Source: Bacillaceae bacterium Marseille-Q3522 (lineage in GTDB: Bacteria; Bacillota; Bacilli; Bacillales; Cytobacillaceae). Taken from it: a stretch of DNA of 61,448 bases. The DNA is taken from contig JAGKQJ010000004.1 of assembly GCA_017898095.1 (NCBI GenBank), positions 1-61,448 on the forward strand, given 5' to 3'. The notes under the pieces are model-generated. The model saw only the letters and a list, made by a program, of their open reading frames with translations, was not told the origin of the DNA and searched no databases. The translations under genes and the position numbers were made by a program. Below, in pieces: positions 43,371-53,569 of the stretch; the stretch's first letter is position 1, and each line of letters begins with the position of its first letter.

Positions 43371-43597
43371 CTTTTATACAATTCAAGAATATTCGATACA
43401 AGCAAGAATAGAAAAAAGAAGGGGGGATCGGATATTTAAAGGAAAAACTATATAGAAGAAAGAGGGATGGAAAGAAGAGGACAAAGGGAAGAGGCTTAGA
43501 AGCGAAGGATTTAAAGGGAGCAGGAAAGGGGGCAATGGATTTTTTGGCAAATATATAGAAAAGAATTGGTCTGCAGAAATATTATGTGGAAATCATA
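43371..43597 (+). other. Purine-rich non-coding stretch
   Basis: From about 43400 to 43540 the plus strand is made largely of A and G (runs such as GAAGAAAGAGGGATGG and AGAAGAGGACAAAGGG). No gene is recognised. Confidence 0.5.
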
Positions 43598-44345
43598 TTA
43601 TCTACATATAAGTTTTTTTGAAAGACGTATAAATAATTCCATTGCCGGAGTAATCCATTTATTTTTATGATAGACACAAACAGCTGTGATCTTATTGCCA
43701 TCCAATCCGGTTTTTAATTCCCGTATGCTCCCTTGTTCCAATTCGCTCTCAACGACAAAATGTGGAAGAAAGGCAATCCCTAAATTACTGATAGCATTTC
43801 GTTTGATTGCTTCAATACTACCTAATTCCATTACTCCGCCAAGAATAATATCTGCGTCTTTCAAATAATTGTCGAACATTTTTTGATAGATACTTTTCCT
43901 GTCATTCGTTAGCAGGCAGACATTTTTTCTTTGACCCGCATACTTAAAATCATAGGCTTCACTTTCCAATGAGGGACTGGGAATAAGAGCCATAGTGTAA
44001 TCTGCCAATTCTTCAATTACCATAGCTGCACCATACCCACCCACATCATAGTGAATACTGATATCCGCATCTCCGTTTACGATATCTGATCACGGTTTGT
44101 ATAGCAGTTTAGTGCTTGAATAGAAAGCCTTACACCAGGAGCCTGTTCTCGAAATGCTTTTAGAACGGGCTGCATCTGATAAGTCAGGCAGAGTTTCCGG
44201 CATAGCGATTTTTAAATCTCCCCGAAGCTCTTATGCTTACTTCCTAAAATTTCCATCTGTTTGATATTTTGCATGATGGTATCCACAAAGGGAAGAAGGT
44301 CTTTTCCGGCTTGCGTCAGTACCATTTCTACCGACTTAATATATG
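43598..44345 (-). pseudogene. LysR-family regulator remnant
   Basis: The longest frame (43598-44044) encodes most of a LysR ligand-binding domain: LGGVMELGSIEAIKRNAISN followed by LGIAFLPHFVVESELEQGSI and later PAMELFIRLSKK. Upstream on the minus strand, further matches continue in other frames (GDLKIAMPETLP, VEMVLTQAGKDLLPFVDTIM). There are at least two frameshifts, and the DNA-binding helix-turn-helix is missing. The gene is non-functional. Confidence 0.8.
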
Positions 44346-44387
44346 AACAATCGCTGATTGTAATCCATCAAATGCGAAAATGATTAC

Positions 44388-44736
44388 AAAGATGCTTCAA
44401 TTAAAAAGTATTTATCTGGCTCGATTGATGCCAATTTCAAATAATCCATAGAGCTAATCGTTGCTTCTAGACGTGCATTAAAATACTCAAGGCATTCATA
44501 TTTAGCTACCTCCAGTTTTATAGAGTAATCCAAATTTTAATAAGGAGCTCCTTCAATAATTGTTTTTCTTGATCGCTTAAAGGGGATAAAACTTCTAATT
44601 CTGTATGGATTAAAAACTCCCATCGTGAATCTATTATATCTTTTCCTTTAGCTGTAAATGGGGAATGGGTCAAGAGTTGAGGATGAAAGAGCTGACCAGC
44701 TACTGGGGTTCCCACATATTTATTTACCCCACACAT
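44388..44736 (-). pseudogene. Remnants, one MarR-like fragment (44518-44736)
   Basis: The 72-codon minus-strand frame carries LLTHSPFTAKGKDIIDSRWE and ends LSDQEKQLLKELLIKIW, resembling the wing and C-terminal helix of MarR-type regulators. No DNA-recognition helix is left. Behind it another frame of about 44 codons (YECLEYFNARLEATISSMDY...) is open but unrecognised. Confidence 0.35.
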
Positions 44737-45080
44737 GAATCTCGTGTCAAGCGAGCGTCAGACAATATTAATACAGTACATTGAGTACCCAACATATATC
44801 TATTTCAAGAATTTAATCTGAAGAAGCAAGGAAGCGGAAAGTTTGAACAAGAATTAAATGACTTTAATGCAACACATGGGGAGGTTAGTGCAGATGAATT
44901 CCTCTGTTAGCAAAAATTTTCTTATATCGTGACAAGCAACAGCCGTCGGTTTCCAGAAACAATAGGGAAGATTAAAAGGACTAAGCCCGGCCGGTTTTAT
45001 GGTATGGTTATGAATAAATACATATAATAGATAGCGAAATTCCAAGAAACTACATATGGGAAAACAGGAGGCAAATAAGA
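44737..45080. other. Gene-free stretch with a diverged repeat of the 54.6-kb fragment
   Basis: At 44812-44912 the bases resemble 54647-54730 (both contain GAAGCGGAAAG and GAATTAAATGACTTTAAT), but the reading frame is broken. Nothing else is recognised before the acetyltransferase gene. Confidence 0.5.
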
Positions 45081-45491
45081 ATGAATGAAAATTTTACTAT
45101 CATTAATGAACCACCGAAACCTATTGAATATAACGAATTGCGATTGGAGGGCGGTATAAGCGGGAAGTCGCAGGAAGCGGCAACAATTGGTTTAAAAAAT
45201 TCATTGTTTGCAGTGTGTATTTACGATAATAAAACGCTAATCGGGATGGGTCGTGTAATCGGTGATGGCGGAGCTTTTTTCCAGGTGGTAGATATCGTGG
45301 TAAAACCAAGTTACCAAGGACGAGGACTTGGCAAGGTGATTATGAAGGAGATTATGAACTATCTGGATAAAAATACATATCCCGGTTCCTATGTCAGTCT
45401 GATCGCGGATGATCCTGCCAACAAGCTGTATGAACAATTTGGATTTAATTATACCTATCCAAGATCATACGGTATGTGTAAAATGTATTAA
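45081..45491 (+). CDS. GNAT-family N-acetyltransferase (136 aa)
   Basis: The GNAT core is complete: LFAVCIYDNKTLIGMGRVIG (beta 2-3), FFQVVDIVVKPSYQGRGLGKVIMKEIM (motif A with the Q-G-x-G-x-G/K acetyl-CoA loop), and YVSLIADDPANKLYEQFGF (motif B). ACAGGAGG precedes the ATG. The substrate is not evident. The gene appears intact although both neighbours are remnants, and it may have been selected as a resistance or detoxification function. Confidence 0.9.
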   Translation: MNENFTIINEPPKPIEYNELRLEGGISGKSQEAATIGLKNSLFAVCIYDNKTLIGMGRVIGDGGAFFQVVDIVVKPSYQGRGLGKVIMKEIMNYLDKNTYPGSYVSLIADDPANKLYEQFGFNYTYPRSYGMCKMY

Positions 45492-45599
45492 CTGGTTTAT
45501 TCCATATAAAGGAGCCAGGATACAAAAATTTTGTAGTTCAAAATGCCGTAATCGCTCTAATTATGTAAATATGAAATGTGAGAAAAAGGAGGTACGGGT

Positions 45600-45734
45600 G
45601 TGACAATATTAAAATCTAAGAGGGAAATTGATATCATGCGTGAAGCCGGACGTATTGTGGCAGAGTGCCATGAGATGTTAAGCAAAATGGTTAAAAAATT
45701 ATTAGAAAAGCAAGGATTTTGGGTTAACTGCTGA
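45600..45734 (+). pseudogene. map: Methionine aminopeptidase (map) 5' remnant
   Basis: From GTG 45600 (AAAGGAGG upstream) the frame reads ILKSKREIDIMREAGRIVAE followed by CHEMLSKMVKK, matching the N-terminal helix of type I methionine aminopeptidases. It stops at 45734 before any metal ligand. The preceding 100 bases hold another open fragment with CSSKCRNRS, possibly a zinc-ribbon piece. An essential map copy must exist elsewhere. Confidence 0.8.
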
Positions 45735-45874
45735 ATCTTAGCGGAAAATAGTCTACAATAACAACAAGAATATCGTTTCTGGTTACGGCCGCGGATAGGA
45801 TTTTTTGAAATGCAATGGCGCTTTTTGCAGGTTATTTCTGACGCGGTTAGCATGCCTAAGGAGGATGGACTAAT

Positions 45875-46939
45875 TTGACACTACATGAGAAGGAACAGTT
45901 AAAAACGGACAGAGAAAAGAAGAATAACTGGAACATCAAAAAGCATATTCTGATTTCTTCGGCGATTCTTACCACGACGGTGACTTTTTTCAAATTCGCC
46001 GGTGATCTGATTGGCAACCGCTTTTATAAACTGGCGATTGCACGCAATGATAAAACGCGCCTGACCCGGGCGTTGAACTCGGATATAGAGAAGATGGAGA
46101 TCCCGCAGTATATCAAAGAGCGGTTGGAAGAATGGGAGACCATTAAGGAGAAATTTATACAGCAATATCCGCCAGAATCGGTTTTCTACCATGCAGATGA
46201 TACACTCCGGCTCCATGCTTATCGATTTGTGGTGCATTCCGACAGTCATCGCTGGGCTGTGCTGTTACACGGCTATTCGGGCAACGCGTCCAGCATGTTT
46301 TTTTATGCGGCAATGTTTGCCCGTCACGGGTTCAATGTACTGGTTCCGGATTTGCGCGGTGCCGGCAAGAGCGAGGGTGATTACATCGGCATGGGTTGGG
46401 ACGACCGGCTGGATGTTGTCGGTTGGATTAACAAGATTGTCGGCTCCGATCCTGAAGCCAAGGTGGTGATTCACGGCGTGTCGATGGGCGGGGCGACGGC
46501 GATGATGACGACTGGTGAAGAACTGCCTGAAAATGTGGTTGCGGTTGTGGAAGATTGCGGCTATTCCTCCGTGGCTGAGGAATTTACTTATGAATTACGC
46601 AATCTCTACCGGCTGCCGTCTTTTCCGCTGCTGCAGCTGGCCAACCGGGCGATTAAGGAACGCGCGGGCTACAGCATTTATGATGCCTCAGCGGTCAAAC
46701 AGCTGAAGAAAGCAAAAGTTCCGGTACTGTTTATTCATGGTGGGGCGGACACATATGTACCGACGGAAATGGTATATAAAGTTTATGAGGCTGCCGCTTC
46801 TGAGAAGGAACTCCTTGTTGTCGAAAATGCGCCGCATGGAGCTTCCTCAGTGGTTGACCCCGATCTGTATTTTTCAACAATGTTTCGCTTCATCGGCAAA
46901 TATTTGAAAGATGAATGCGTGCCGTTTCAGCAGGCGTGA
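45875..46939 (+). CDS. Alpha/beta hydrolase, YqkD-like, membrane-anchored (354 aa)
   Basis: An N-terminal hydrophobic helix (ILISSAILTTTVTFFKFAG) is followed by an alpha/beta hydrolase domain: AVLLHGYSGNASSMFFYAA (oxyanion region), VLVPDLRGAGKSEGDYIGMG, nucleophile Ser in VVIHGVSMGGATAM, Asp in LFIHGGADTYVP and His in ENAPHGASS. The order and spacing match the YqkD group of uncharacterised serine hydrolases. The TTG start at 45875 follows AAGGAGG. The gene and the following fbp are richer in G+C than the 33-45 kb region. Confidence 0.88.
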   Translation: MTLHEKEQLKTDREKKNNWNIKKHILISSAILTTTVTFFKFAGDLIGNRFYKLAIARNDKTRLTRALNSDIEKMEIPQYIKERLEEWETIKEKFIQQYPPESVFYHADDTLRLHAYRFVVHSDSHRWAVLLHGYSGNASSMFFYAAMFARHGFNVLVPDLRGAGKSEGDYIGMGWDDRLDVVGWINKIVGSDPEAKVVIHGVSMGGATAMMTTGEELPENVVAVVEDCGYSSVAEEFTYELRNLYRLPSFPLLQLANRAIKERAGYSIYDASAVKQLKKAKVPVLFIHGGADTYVPTEMVYKVYEAAASEKELLVVENAPHGASSVVDPDLYFSTMFRFIGKYLKDECVPFQQA

Positions 46940-47072
46940 AATAGCATCCTAAAATGAATTACTTTTCGGATTCTCGCCTGTTGCAAATTTGTCCTGTGAG
47001 TACGGTTTCTCTCCTTTTGTTGGGCATTCGTTTCCTATCATAATCAGTCCTCAAATCTGCAAAACGAATTAG

Positions 47073-47101
47073 GCCGGTGGGAACTGGTTGTTCCCATCGG
47101 C
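47073..47101. terminator. Strong hairpin between convergent genes
   Basis: GCCGGTGGGAAC / GTTCCCATCGGC (12 pairs, one G-T) with a 5-base loop. It lies between the hydrolase and the 3' end of fbp. A T run follows only at a distance (TACGTTTTTTT on the plus strand), so efficiency is uncertain. Confidence 0.6.
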
Positions 47102-47116
47102 TTGGTGTACGTTTTT

Positions 47117-49069
47117 TTAACCATTGACGTATTTGTATGTTAACAAGCGTTTGAGGATGGCAATCTGCTCCTTTAGTTCTTTGCCGACATTTGTTTGGGC
47201 AACCATTTTTCTGCGCAGCTGGCGGTCGACGAGTCTGCGTACTGATAATACATCCGTACCGTTCCGCAGTACTTCTTCTTTTGAAGAAAAGTGCTGATGG
47301 GCAACGAGTTGCATCCCGTATGAGTTATACAGGAGGGTGTAGCCTGCGATACCGGTCTTCGGCTGATATGCTTTGGAAAATCCTCCGTCGATCACAATCA
47401 TCTTTCCGTTTGCCTTAATCGGATTCTCGCCGTTAATTTCTTCGACCGGTGTGTGACCGTTGATAATATGACCTTCCTCGGGGTCAAGCCTGAAATCACG
47501 TAAAATTTTCCGACAGACATCTTCGTCTTCGCGCAGCCGGTAGTACGGATTTTTTTCCTCAACGTGTGTTTCTTTTTCCTTGATAAAGTATCTTTCAAAA
47601 GTCGTCATTTCTTTTTTCCCAAAAAGCGAGGAATTTTCACCTGTCCATAAATACCACACCATATCGGTTGCGAAATCGTCTGTTTTTTCCGGGTGCTGGA
47701 AGCAGTCAAGCAGATAATATTCAAACAGGTCAAGCAATTCTTTCCCGGCGTATTCCTTCCCTTTGATCTTCATCTTTTTCATGTTGCCGTCGTTATTGAG
47801 CGGGATGCAGCCGTGAATGAGCAGATTCCCGTTGTATTTTAGATAAAGGCTGCCTTTTTTGACGAGAAAGTTCATATGCCGCGCCAGTTTTTCCGAGTGT
47901 TGTACTGAAAACAGCAGTTTATCCAAGACCTTCTCTTCTTCCGGCAGCAGCTGTTCCGGCTGTTCCGGGTCAATAGTTGAGAAGCAGGTGTTCTTCAGCT
48001 GATAAGTTTTGCCCTTGAGATCAATAGTGTGCCGGGAGTAGTCAATTTTTTCAAGCATGAGACGGCGCGACAGGTCGAAATCAGGACGTCTTCTGATGAT
48101 TGGCATTTCCAACTTAAACTGGATGATCGATATTGCCTGATGGATCTTTGTAATCTGTAGCAATTCGCTCTCGGAGATATGCTCTTCGCCTGGTCCGAGT
48201 TTCGGCCGGAAAGCGCGATTGTCGTCATAGTACTTTTCCGCCAAATTTAGAAGCGGTATGAGGTTGATTCCGTAGATATCTTCAATGATATCGAGATTAT
48301 TGTACCTTGCGCAAATCCGGATGATGTTTGCCAGGCAGACTTTGGAACCGGAGAAGGCGCCGATCCACAGGACGTCATGATTTCCCCACTGGATATCGAC
48401 AGAGTGATAATGCATCAGTGTATCAATAATTTTATCCGGATCCGGACCGCGGTCGTAGATGTCACCGACAACGTGCAGGTGATCGACGACCAGACGCTGA
48501 ATTGTATAGGCGAGACCGGTGATCAGTTTGTCCGCTTCTCCCAGGGAAATGATGCTCTGGATGATTTTCGTGTAGTAACTTTTTTTATTTGCAAATTCAT
48601 CGGTTTTATATAAAAGCTCTTCCGTGATGTAGACAAATTGTTCCGGCAGCGCTTTGCGCAGTTTCGAGCGCGTGTACTTCGTTGAAGAAAATGCAACCAG
48701 CCGGATCAATTGCCGGATAGTACGGGCGTACCAGTTATTCAGCTCCTTCTCGGGCTGCACATCGCTTTTGACCAGCCGGAGCTTTTCTTCAGGATAAAAG
48801 ACGAGCGTTGCGAACTCGATAACTTCTTTATCGGTCAGCTCATCTTGGAACAGATCTCTGATTTTCTGTTTCACATTTCCGGAACCATTGCGGAGCACGT
48901 GTTGAAATGCGTGAAATTCTCCGTGCAGATCACTGACAAAATGTTCCGTTCCCTTCGGCAGATTGAGAATAGCCTCCAGATTGATAATCTCGGTCACTAC
49001 TTTTTCTTTACAGTCATACTTTTTCGCGAGCAAATCCAGGTATTTAGTATCCAACAGCTGTCCCCCCAT
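47117..49069 (-). CDS. fbp: Fructose-1,6-bisphosphatase class III
   Basis: It is close to B. subtilis Fbp over its length: [40 protein letters not shown] (metal-binding SDLHGE), [18 protein letters not shown] (GDIYDRGP), [13 protein letters not shown] (GNHD), [20 protein letters not shown] and [11 protein letters not shown]. It dephosphorylates fructose-1,6-bisphosphate in gluconeogenesis. The frame stays open to 49183, but similarity to the family begins near [17 protein letters not shown] 49069 is the best conventional start, although a TTG at LDTKY after GGGGGGA is also possible. About 650 aa. Confidence 0.93.
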   Translation of the reverse strand: MGGQLLDTKYLDLLAKKYDCKEKVVTEIINLEAILNLPKGTEHFVSDLHGEFHAFQHVLRNGSGNVKQKIRDLFQDELTDKEVIEFATLVFYPEEKLRLVKSDVQPEKELNNWYARTIRQLIRLVAFSSTKYTRSKLRKALPEQFVYITEELLYKTDEFANKKSYYTKIIQSIISLGEADKLITGLAYTIQRLVVDHLHVVGDIYDRGPDPDKIIDTLMHYHSVDIQWGNHDVLWIGAFSGSKVCLANIIRICARYNNLDIIEDIYGINLIPLLNLAEKYYDDNRAFRPKLGPGEEHISESELLQITKIHQAISIIQFKLEMPIIRRRPDFDLSRRLMLEKIDYSRHTIDLKGKTYQLKNTCFSTIDPEQPEQLLPEEEKVLDKLLFSVQHSEKLARHMNFLVKKGSLYLKYNGNLLIHGCIPLNNDGNMKKMKIKGKEYAGKELLDLFEYYLLDCFQHPEKTDDFATDMVWYLWTGENSSLFGKKEMTTFERYFIKEKETHVEEKNPYYRLREDEDVCRKILRDFRLDPEEGHIINGHTPVEEINGENPIKANGKMIVIDGGFSKAYQPKTGIAGYTLLYNSYGMQLVAHQHFSSKEEVLRNGTDVLSVRRLVDRQLRRKMVAQTNVGKELKEQIAILKRLLTYKYVNG

Positions 49070-49501
49070 GATCGTTTGTAAAGCGATTTCAATAATACAT
49101 TGTCTATTATACAAGTAAACTGTCGAAACATGCCAGTCATTAAAGTTTTTGGTTTTGGCAGCGTACTTATAGTAAGTCTTCAAATCTATTTTCTTCTATT
49201 ACTATTAAATATATACAAATTGGGAAGCAGCTTAAGTCGTACGCACGAGTGATTCAGGATCTTTGAGGAAAAATCGGATGGTACTGTGAGAAGGAATAAG
49301 AGGGCTATATTGAATGACCCTACCTCAACCAAACAACCCAAACATCTAATTCAATTAGGATGATAGTAGCGGATTACTTATTGCTTTAATTGGTAAAAAA
49401 GCATTATTTTTCAATAGATGGCTTATTTGTGGTTGAAACTTGTGGAAATATGTGGTACATATAAAGCAGACTGCTTGAAAAGCATGAAAGGGGATTGCAT
49501 A

Positions 49502-50149
49502 TTGAGAAAAATACTTCCAAATGTCCTGATCATCATCATATTACTAATAGGGGGGTGCGGATCCGATATGCAGCAGGGAGACGGGAAAAAAAGAACAGAT
49601 ACAATTGCATTCAAAGATGATTTTACCAGAGATTTTATTGAAGCGGCAGAGGAAGTCGAAGAAGGTTATTACCAGTTCCGTTCGGCAACAAATGGTTATA
49701 CAATGCTGTTTCCGGTGAATGCCGAAATAGCATCAGTATCTTATGAAAAAACCGCCGATGCTTTTGAATCCTTTAGTTTTGGTGAACAAGTAGAAGATGA
49801 AAATCTCTCATACTATTATATGATAACTTATGAAGATAGACCGATAACGAATAATATTGAAATTAATTTAAAATCACTTTCAAGATATGCTAATTATGAT
49901 GGTGACTATGAAAGATTTGAACATGATGGAAAAACATATTATTATGCAACGGATCTATTTAAAAGTGAAAAAAGAGATAACTATAAATATTTTGCTTACA
50001 TTAAATCCAATAATAGTGATAAAGCACTAAATTATTACGCCAGTAGTACTTGTACAAAAGTAGATAAGGAATGTGTAGCAAATTCGAAAGAAATTGAACA
50101 GAGATTTGTCATGTTAATGAAATCTGTTGACTTTTTAGATAATAATTAA
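49502..50149 (+). CDS. Putative lipoprotein of unknown function (215 aa)
   Basis: A TTG start at 49502 lies 8 bases after AAAGGGG. The N-terminus is a lipoprotein signal (RKILPNVLIIIILLIGGCGS) with a lipobox Cys, so the mature protein is membrane-anchored on the outer face. The rest is acidic and soluble (YYQFRSATNGYTMLFPVNAE), with a Cys pair near CTKVDKEC. No family is recognised. It directly precedes the DUF6792-type gene, 16 bases away, and is probably in the same operon. An immunity or accessory role is possible but not shown. Confidence 0.75.
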   Translation: MRKILPNVLIIIILLIGGCGSDMQQGDGKKRTDTIAFKDDFTRDFIEAAEEVEEGYYQFRSATNGYTMLFPVNAEIASVSYEKTADAFESFSFGEQVEDENLSYYYMITYEDRPITNNIEINLKSLSRYANYDGDYERFEHDGKTYYYATDLFKSEKRDNYKYFAYIKSNNSDKALNYYASSTCTKVDKECVANSKEIEQRFVMLMKSVDFLDNN

Positions 50150-50165
50150 AGGAGGTAAGAAGTGA

Positions 50166-51746
50166 GTGAGTAATAAGGAAGTTATCAATACGGATATATT
50201 ACGGGCAAGGATTGCCAACTTAGAGTACGGCAAAATTACAGTTGAACAGATTCGTAAATTGTATATTGAAGAAATCGGGAAAGAGCCCCCAACCGAAATA
50301 ACAGTCTATCATTCAGAAGATATTATGGAAATCAAGGAAGGGAAAGACTCAGGCTTTGATGGGACGGTCATTCATTTCTATGACCCCGAGAAAGGGATAA
50401 ATCAATCCTATACGATTACACGAGGGAGTGAGGCAGGCGAAGATAACGGAAAAGGACCACCTTTAGATTGGCTGTATAACGGATTTGGCATTTTTACAGG
50501 TAGTATTAGGGATCAATATAATAATGCGGAGGACTTTGATGAAATTGTTACACAATTAATCAATAAAAAAATGTCTAAGGATATTGAAAGAAAACTAGAA
50601 CGTGGTGAAAAAGTCCGTCCAGTTAAATTGCAAAAATACGCAATCGGCCACTCTCTTGGCGGGAACCACGCGCAACTATTAGAAATCATGACACAGTCTT
50701 TTGAAGATGTCTATGTGATTAATGATGCCGCACCTACTTCCTATCAGTTAGCACTGATAGATCCAGATTTTAGACTTAGTATTTCAGATGAATTTAACAT
50801 AGATCCAGAAAATAATACAATACTATATTCACTCCCACCTGCCGAACTGAAGGCTTTTGCGGAAGAGTATTATAAAGACAGGGGAAAGGATATTCATCAT
50901 TTGACTGTGGAAGAGGATATGTTATTTGGAGTTTTTAATCTACGCGGGTTTCTTGAACTAGGTGATCGGAAAATCATTAATATGGATCCGAAATATGAAG
51001 GAATAGGAGAAATAATTGGAGAGTTGTCGGACGAAAATGTGTAAAGTATTCAAGAGTATTTTGCTGAATTGGCTCCGTACTATGAAAAAGAAGGCATGGA
51101 TGGTATATCTTAAGGTTTGAAGGAAATTGGTTTTGAAAATGTAAGCGGTGACGTTATAACGGTTATATTGACAATATTAGCAATATGGATGAATGAAAAA
51201 GACACAGCAAAAAAGTTTGAAAATTCAACGAAGGCGCATGGAGTGTCCCAAGTTGCTAGTGTACTAGGAAAAGAATCAGGAAAACGCTATAAAGGGAATG
51301 ATTTGATCCGCTTCAAAAAAACAGGGAACGGAAAAAAGATCGAGGTAAATCTTTCTTCAGCGGTGCGTGTTTATCAAATTGGTATGAGTAAATATCAAGA
51401 AAAAGAAGAGCAATTAAACAAGCTGCGTGCAATGTATGATCAAGAGTACGTAGAAGATTTTAACAATTATAAAAGAAAATTATTTCAAGCAATAAGCGAT
51501 ATGGAAACAAATCCGAATCAGTATCGGTTTTTATTACAGTACAATAATGCAGAGATTCGCAGAATATCCGTTCATGAAGATATTTTGCCGCTAGACCCTG
51601 TATTGGTGGATCATTTTGAGAGCCTTTTTTATTATTTTCAGGAAGAACAGCGAAAAGGGATTGAACTGCTCGAAAAGATCCGTTCCTCCATAGAAAATTT
51701 ATTTCAAGAAGATAAAACGATATCCGTAATTTTTGATTTGCGTTGA
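50166..51746 (+). pseudogene. DUF6792-type lipase-like protein with two in-frame stops
   Basis: The frame begins with GTG after AAAGGAGG and encodes 292 aa, with a serine-hydrolase elbow KYAIGHSLGGNHAQ (Ser near residue 163), then stops (TAA, 51042-51044). The same frame goes on as SIQEYFAELAPYYEKEGMDG, meets a second TAA (51111-51113), and then continues for 209 open codons (KEIGFENVSGDVITVILTIL...) to 51746. Both stops could come from CAA by one C-to-T change. I read it as one gene of about 527 codons now interrupted; a separate active N-terminal hydrolase is not excluded. Confidence 0.65.
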
Positions 51747-51896
51747 AATAAAATTAGCCCCGCATTTCCTTGCAAAATTTATGTTTAGCACGCTATTTAA
51801 GGTAATAGGGGCATCATTTCTATAGATTCCTTGTACAGGCTTACTGCCGAAAAACAGATGGTGCATCGTTATTTATTTTATAAAAGGAGAAGGGGG

Positions 51897-52223
51897 ATGG
51901 CGATGGAACAACTGTCAAAAACATATCGATTTTTCAGAAGTACAGATTTAAGGAATAAAGCGGATGTTTTCCAAATACAGCTTGAAGAGATGTTTTTCAT
52001 TAGCTACAATATGTTACAGATGATTGAAAAAGAACTGGCAGCAAGTTCGGGAGAAGTAATTGAAGAATCGCTGCAACAGTTGAGAAATAATTATGAAGAT
52101 GAACAAGCAATGATAAATGATCAAATTCTTACAATGAATAGATTAGCAGAAAGATATGATTCGGATGTCAATGAAATGGCTGTTCAAAATATCACCATAT
52201 ACTATGAAAAAATGACAAAATAG
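51897..52223 (+). CDS. Small helical protein of unknown function (108 aa)
   Basis: A GGAGAAGGGGG site precedes ATG 51897 (MAMEQLSKT); a longer open frame upstream lacks a start signal. The protein is almost entirely helical and charged (RNKADVFQIQLEEMFFISYN, then MLQMIEKELAASSGEVIEES), suggesting a coiled-coil bundle. It lacks a signal peptide. Its place behind the lipase-like gene recalls the small helical partners of LXG or other secreted effector genes, but that is inference. Confidence 0.6.
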   Translation: MAMEQLSKTYRFFRSTDLRNKADVFQIQLEEMFFISYNMLQMIEKELAASSGEVIEESLQQLRNNYEDEQAMINDQILTMNRLAERYDSDVNEMAVQNITIYYEKMTK

Positions 52224-52421
52224 AGACTGCTGAAAAATTTGTTAGGAATAAGCTGATAAGGATTTCGCAGGTACCAGAGATGTATGAAATAACAGAAAAT
52301 ATTGAAAAATATTTAAAAGGTGAAAAACTTCTCGTAATAGAATATGAAAGAGGATGTTTGGGATTTAGACCACCTTAAATTTAAGATAGATCTAATAAAA
52401 TAGTTTTTCTTAAAAAAAACC

Positions 52422-52461
52422 AAGGTATAATCCCTATGTTATAAGGATTATACCTTTTTTA
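52422..52461 (+). terminator. Strong terminator
   Basis: AAGGTATAATCC / GGATTATACCTT, a perfect 12-base stem with an 11-base loop, is followed by a T run. It ends the lipoprotein-DUF6792 transcript. Confidence 0.9.
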
Positions 52462-52631
52462 CCCTTTACCACTAGCTTTTTAAAAATCTGCTTTGTGGTA
52501 CCGTCAACAATTTGAAAAACCATACGTTAAGGAAAATTCGATAATGATTATTTGTTTCCAATATTGACTCTAATGCAATTTCTAATTAATATAAACGAAA
52601 ATGTAAAAATATCAGATAAGGGACTGATAAG

Positions 52632-52739
52632 ATGAAAAAGGTTGACATTATTGGAGGGACGGAACCTGAATCAACAGTAGATTATTACCAATCGAGTCAT
52701 ATTAGGTTGAACAGAACTCCCTATGTTAATCAAAAATGA
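52632..52739 (+). pseudogene. Aspartate/glutamate racemase 5' remnant
   Basis: The frame reads MKKVDIIGGTEPESTVDYYQ and stops at 52739. Asp/Glu racemases of the RacD/YgeA type start 'MK.iGiiGGmGPeaTvdyY'. The match is convincing for about 25 residues, then lost; the catalytic cysteines are absent. Confidence 0.75.
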
Positions 52740-53116
52740 AGATTAAAATATTCATTCATTAAATACAGCTGAAATTCACATTAATAAGATTATTGATACC
52801 ATTTTTATGGGCAAAACTCATTAACCTTATTTGGCGATATAGAGCCTGTCCGCTTAAGTCCAACTTTACTGTCCAATAGTTCTTAATAAAAATCTGAGAT
52901 CTTGTGCATACCGCTCAAGTATATACTTCTTATCGCCTCTTTTCTTATTCAATATGTCTATGATTTGTCACCAATACGCTTCATCTAAATAAAGTCTCTG
53001 CTTGTCACATTTTTACTATCTTCGAATGTTTTTTATTGATATTATTTACTATGACAACAAGAATAATTTATGACAATGATGATTGAAATTAATATTTGAA
53101 GGAGGAGAAAGAAAAA

Positions 53117-53569
53117 TTGAAGGATCTTAAATATGTGTTTTATATCGGAGCGCAGCCTGAAGTCGTATGGGATACACTGATTTTACCTGAAGGGACGAAG
53201 AAAACATTTTACGGATCATATATTCGATCATCGTTTAAAGTTGGTGATTCACTGGAGTATGTAGGGCCAGGCAATGATGGAGAAGAAACCGTTCATGTGT
53301 ATGGAAAGTTATTGGCGTTTGAGCCGAAAAAAGTGTTCAGCTTCACAGAGCATCCCGGTCCATCCTATCATCCTAACCACGCTGAGCTTGAATCGAGGGT
53401 AACAATTATACTTGAAGAAGTGGGTCAATGCACGAAATTAACTTTAGTTGATGATCAGTGGACAGAGGGTCATCCTTCTTATGAACAAACGAAAGAGAGC
53501 TGGTGGATGACTCTCAGCAATATCAAAACTTATGTAGAGACTGGAAAAGTCTTGGAACTAGGGTTTTAA
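53117..53569 (+). CDS. SRPBCC/AHSA1-family protein (150 aa)
   Basis: The TTG at 53117 follows AAGGAGGAG by about 9 bases; the preceding in-frame codons are ribosome-site sequence. The protein has the START-like layout of the AHSA1 family: VFYIGAQPEVVWDTLILPEG, FKVGDSLEYVGPG, KLLAFEPKKVFSFTEHPGPS, VTIILEEVGQCTKLTLVDDQ, and the closing ESWWMTLSNIKTYVETGK. These proteins bind hydrophobic ligands or act as co-chaperones; the ligand is unknown. Monocistronic. Confidence 0.88.
   Translation: MKDLKYVFYIGAQPEVVWDTLILPEGTKKTFYGSYIRSSFKVGDSLEYVGPGNDGEETVHVYGKLLAFEPKKVFSFTEHPGPSYHPNHAELESRVTIILEEVGQCTKLTLVDDQWTEGHPSYEQTKESWWMTLSNIKTYVETGKVLELGF

Larger units (their letters stand above)
52224..53095 (+). 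other. Degraded region with terminator and racemase fragment
   Basis: About 50 open codons without a start (KFVRNKLIRISQVPEMYEIT..., to 52377) suggest the tail of a lost gene. A terminator follows at 52422-52461 and a racemase fragment at 52632-52739. The remainder is AT-rich with no gene. Confidence 0.5.
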
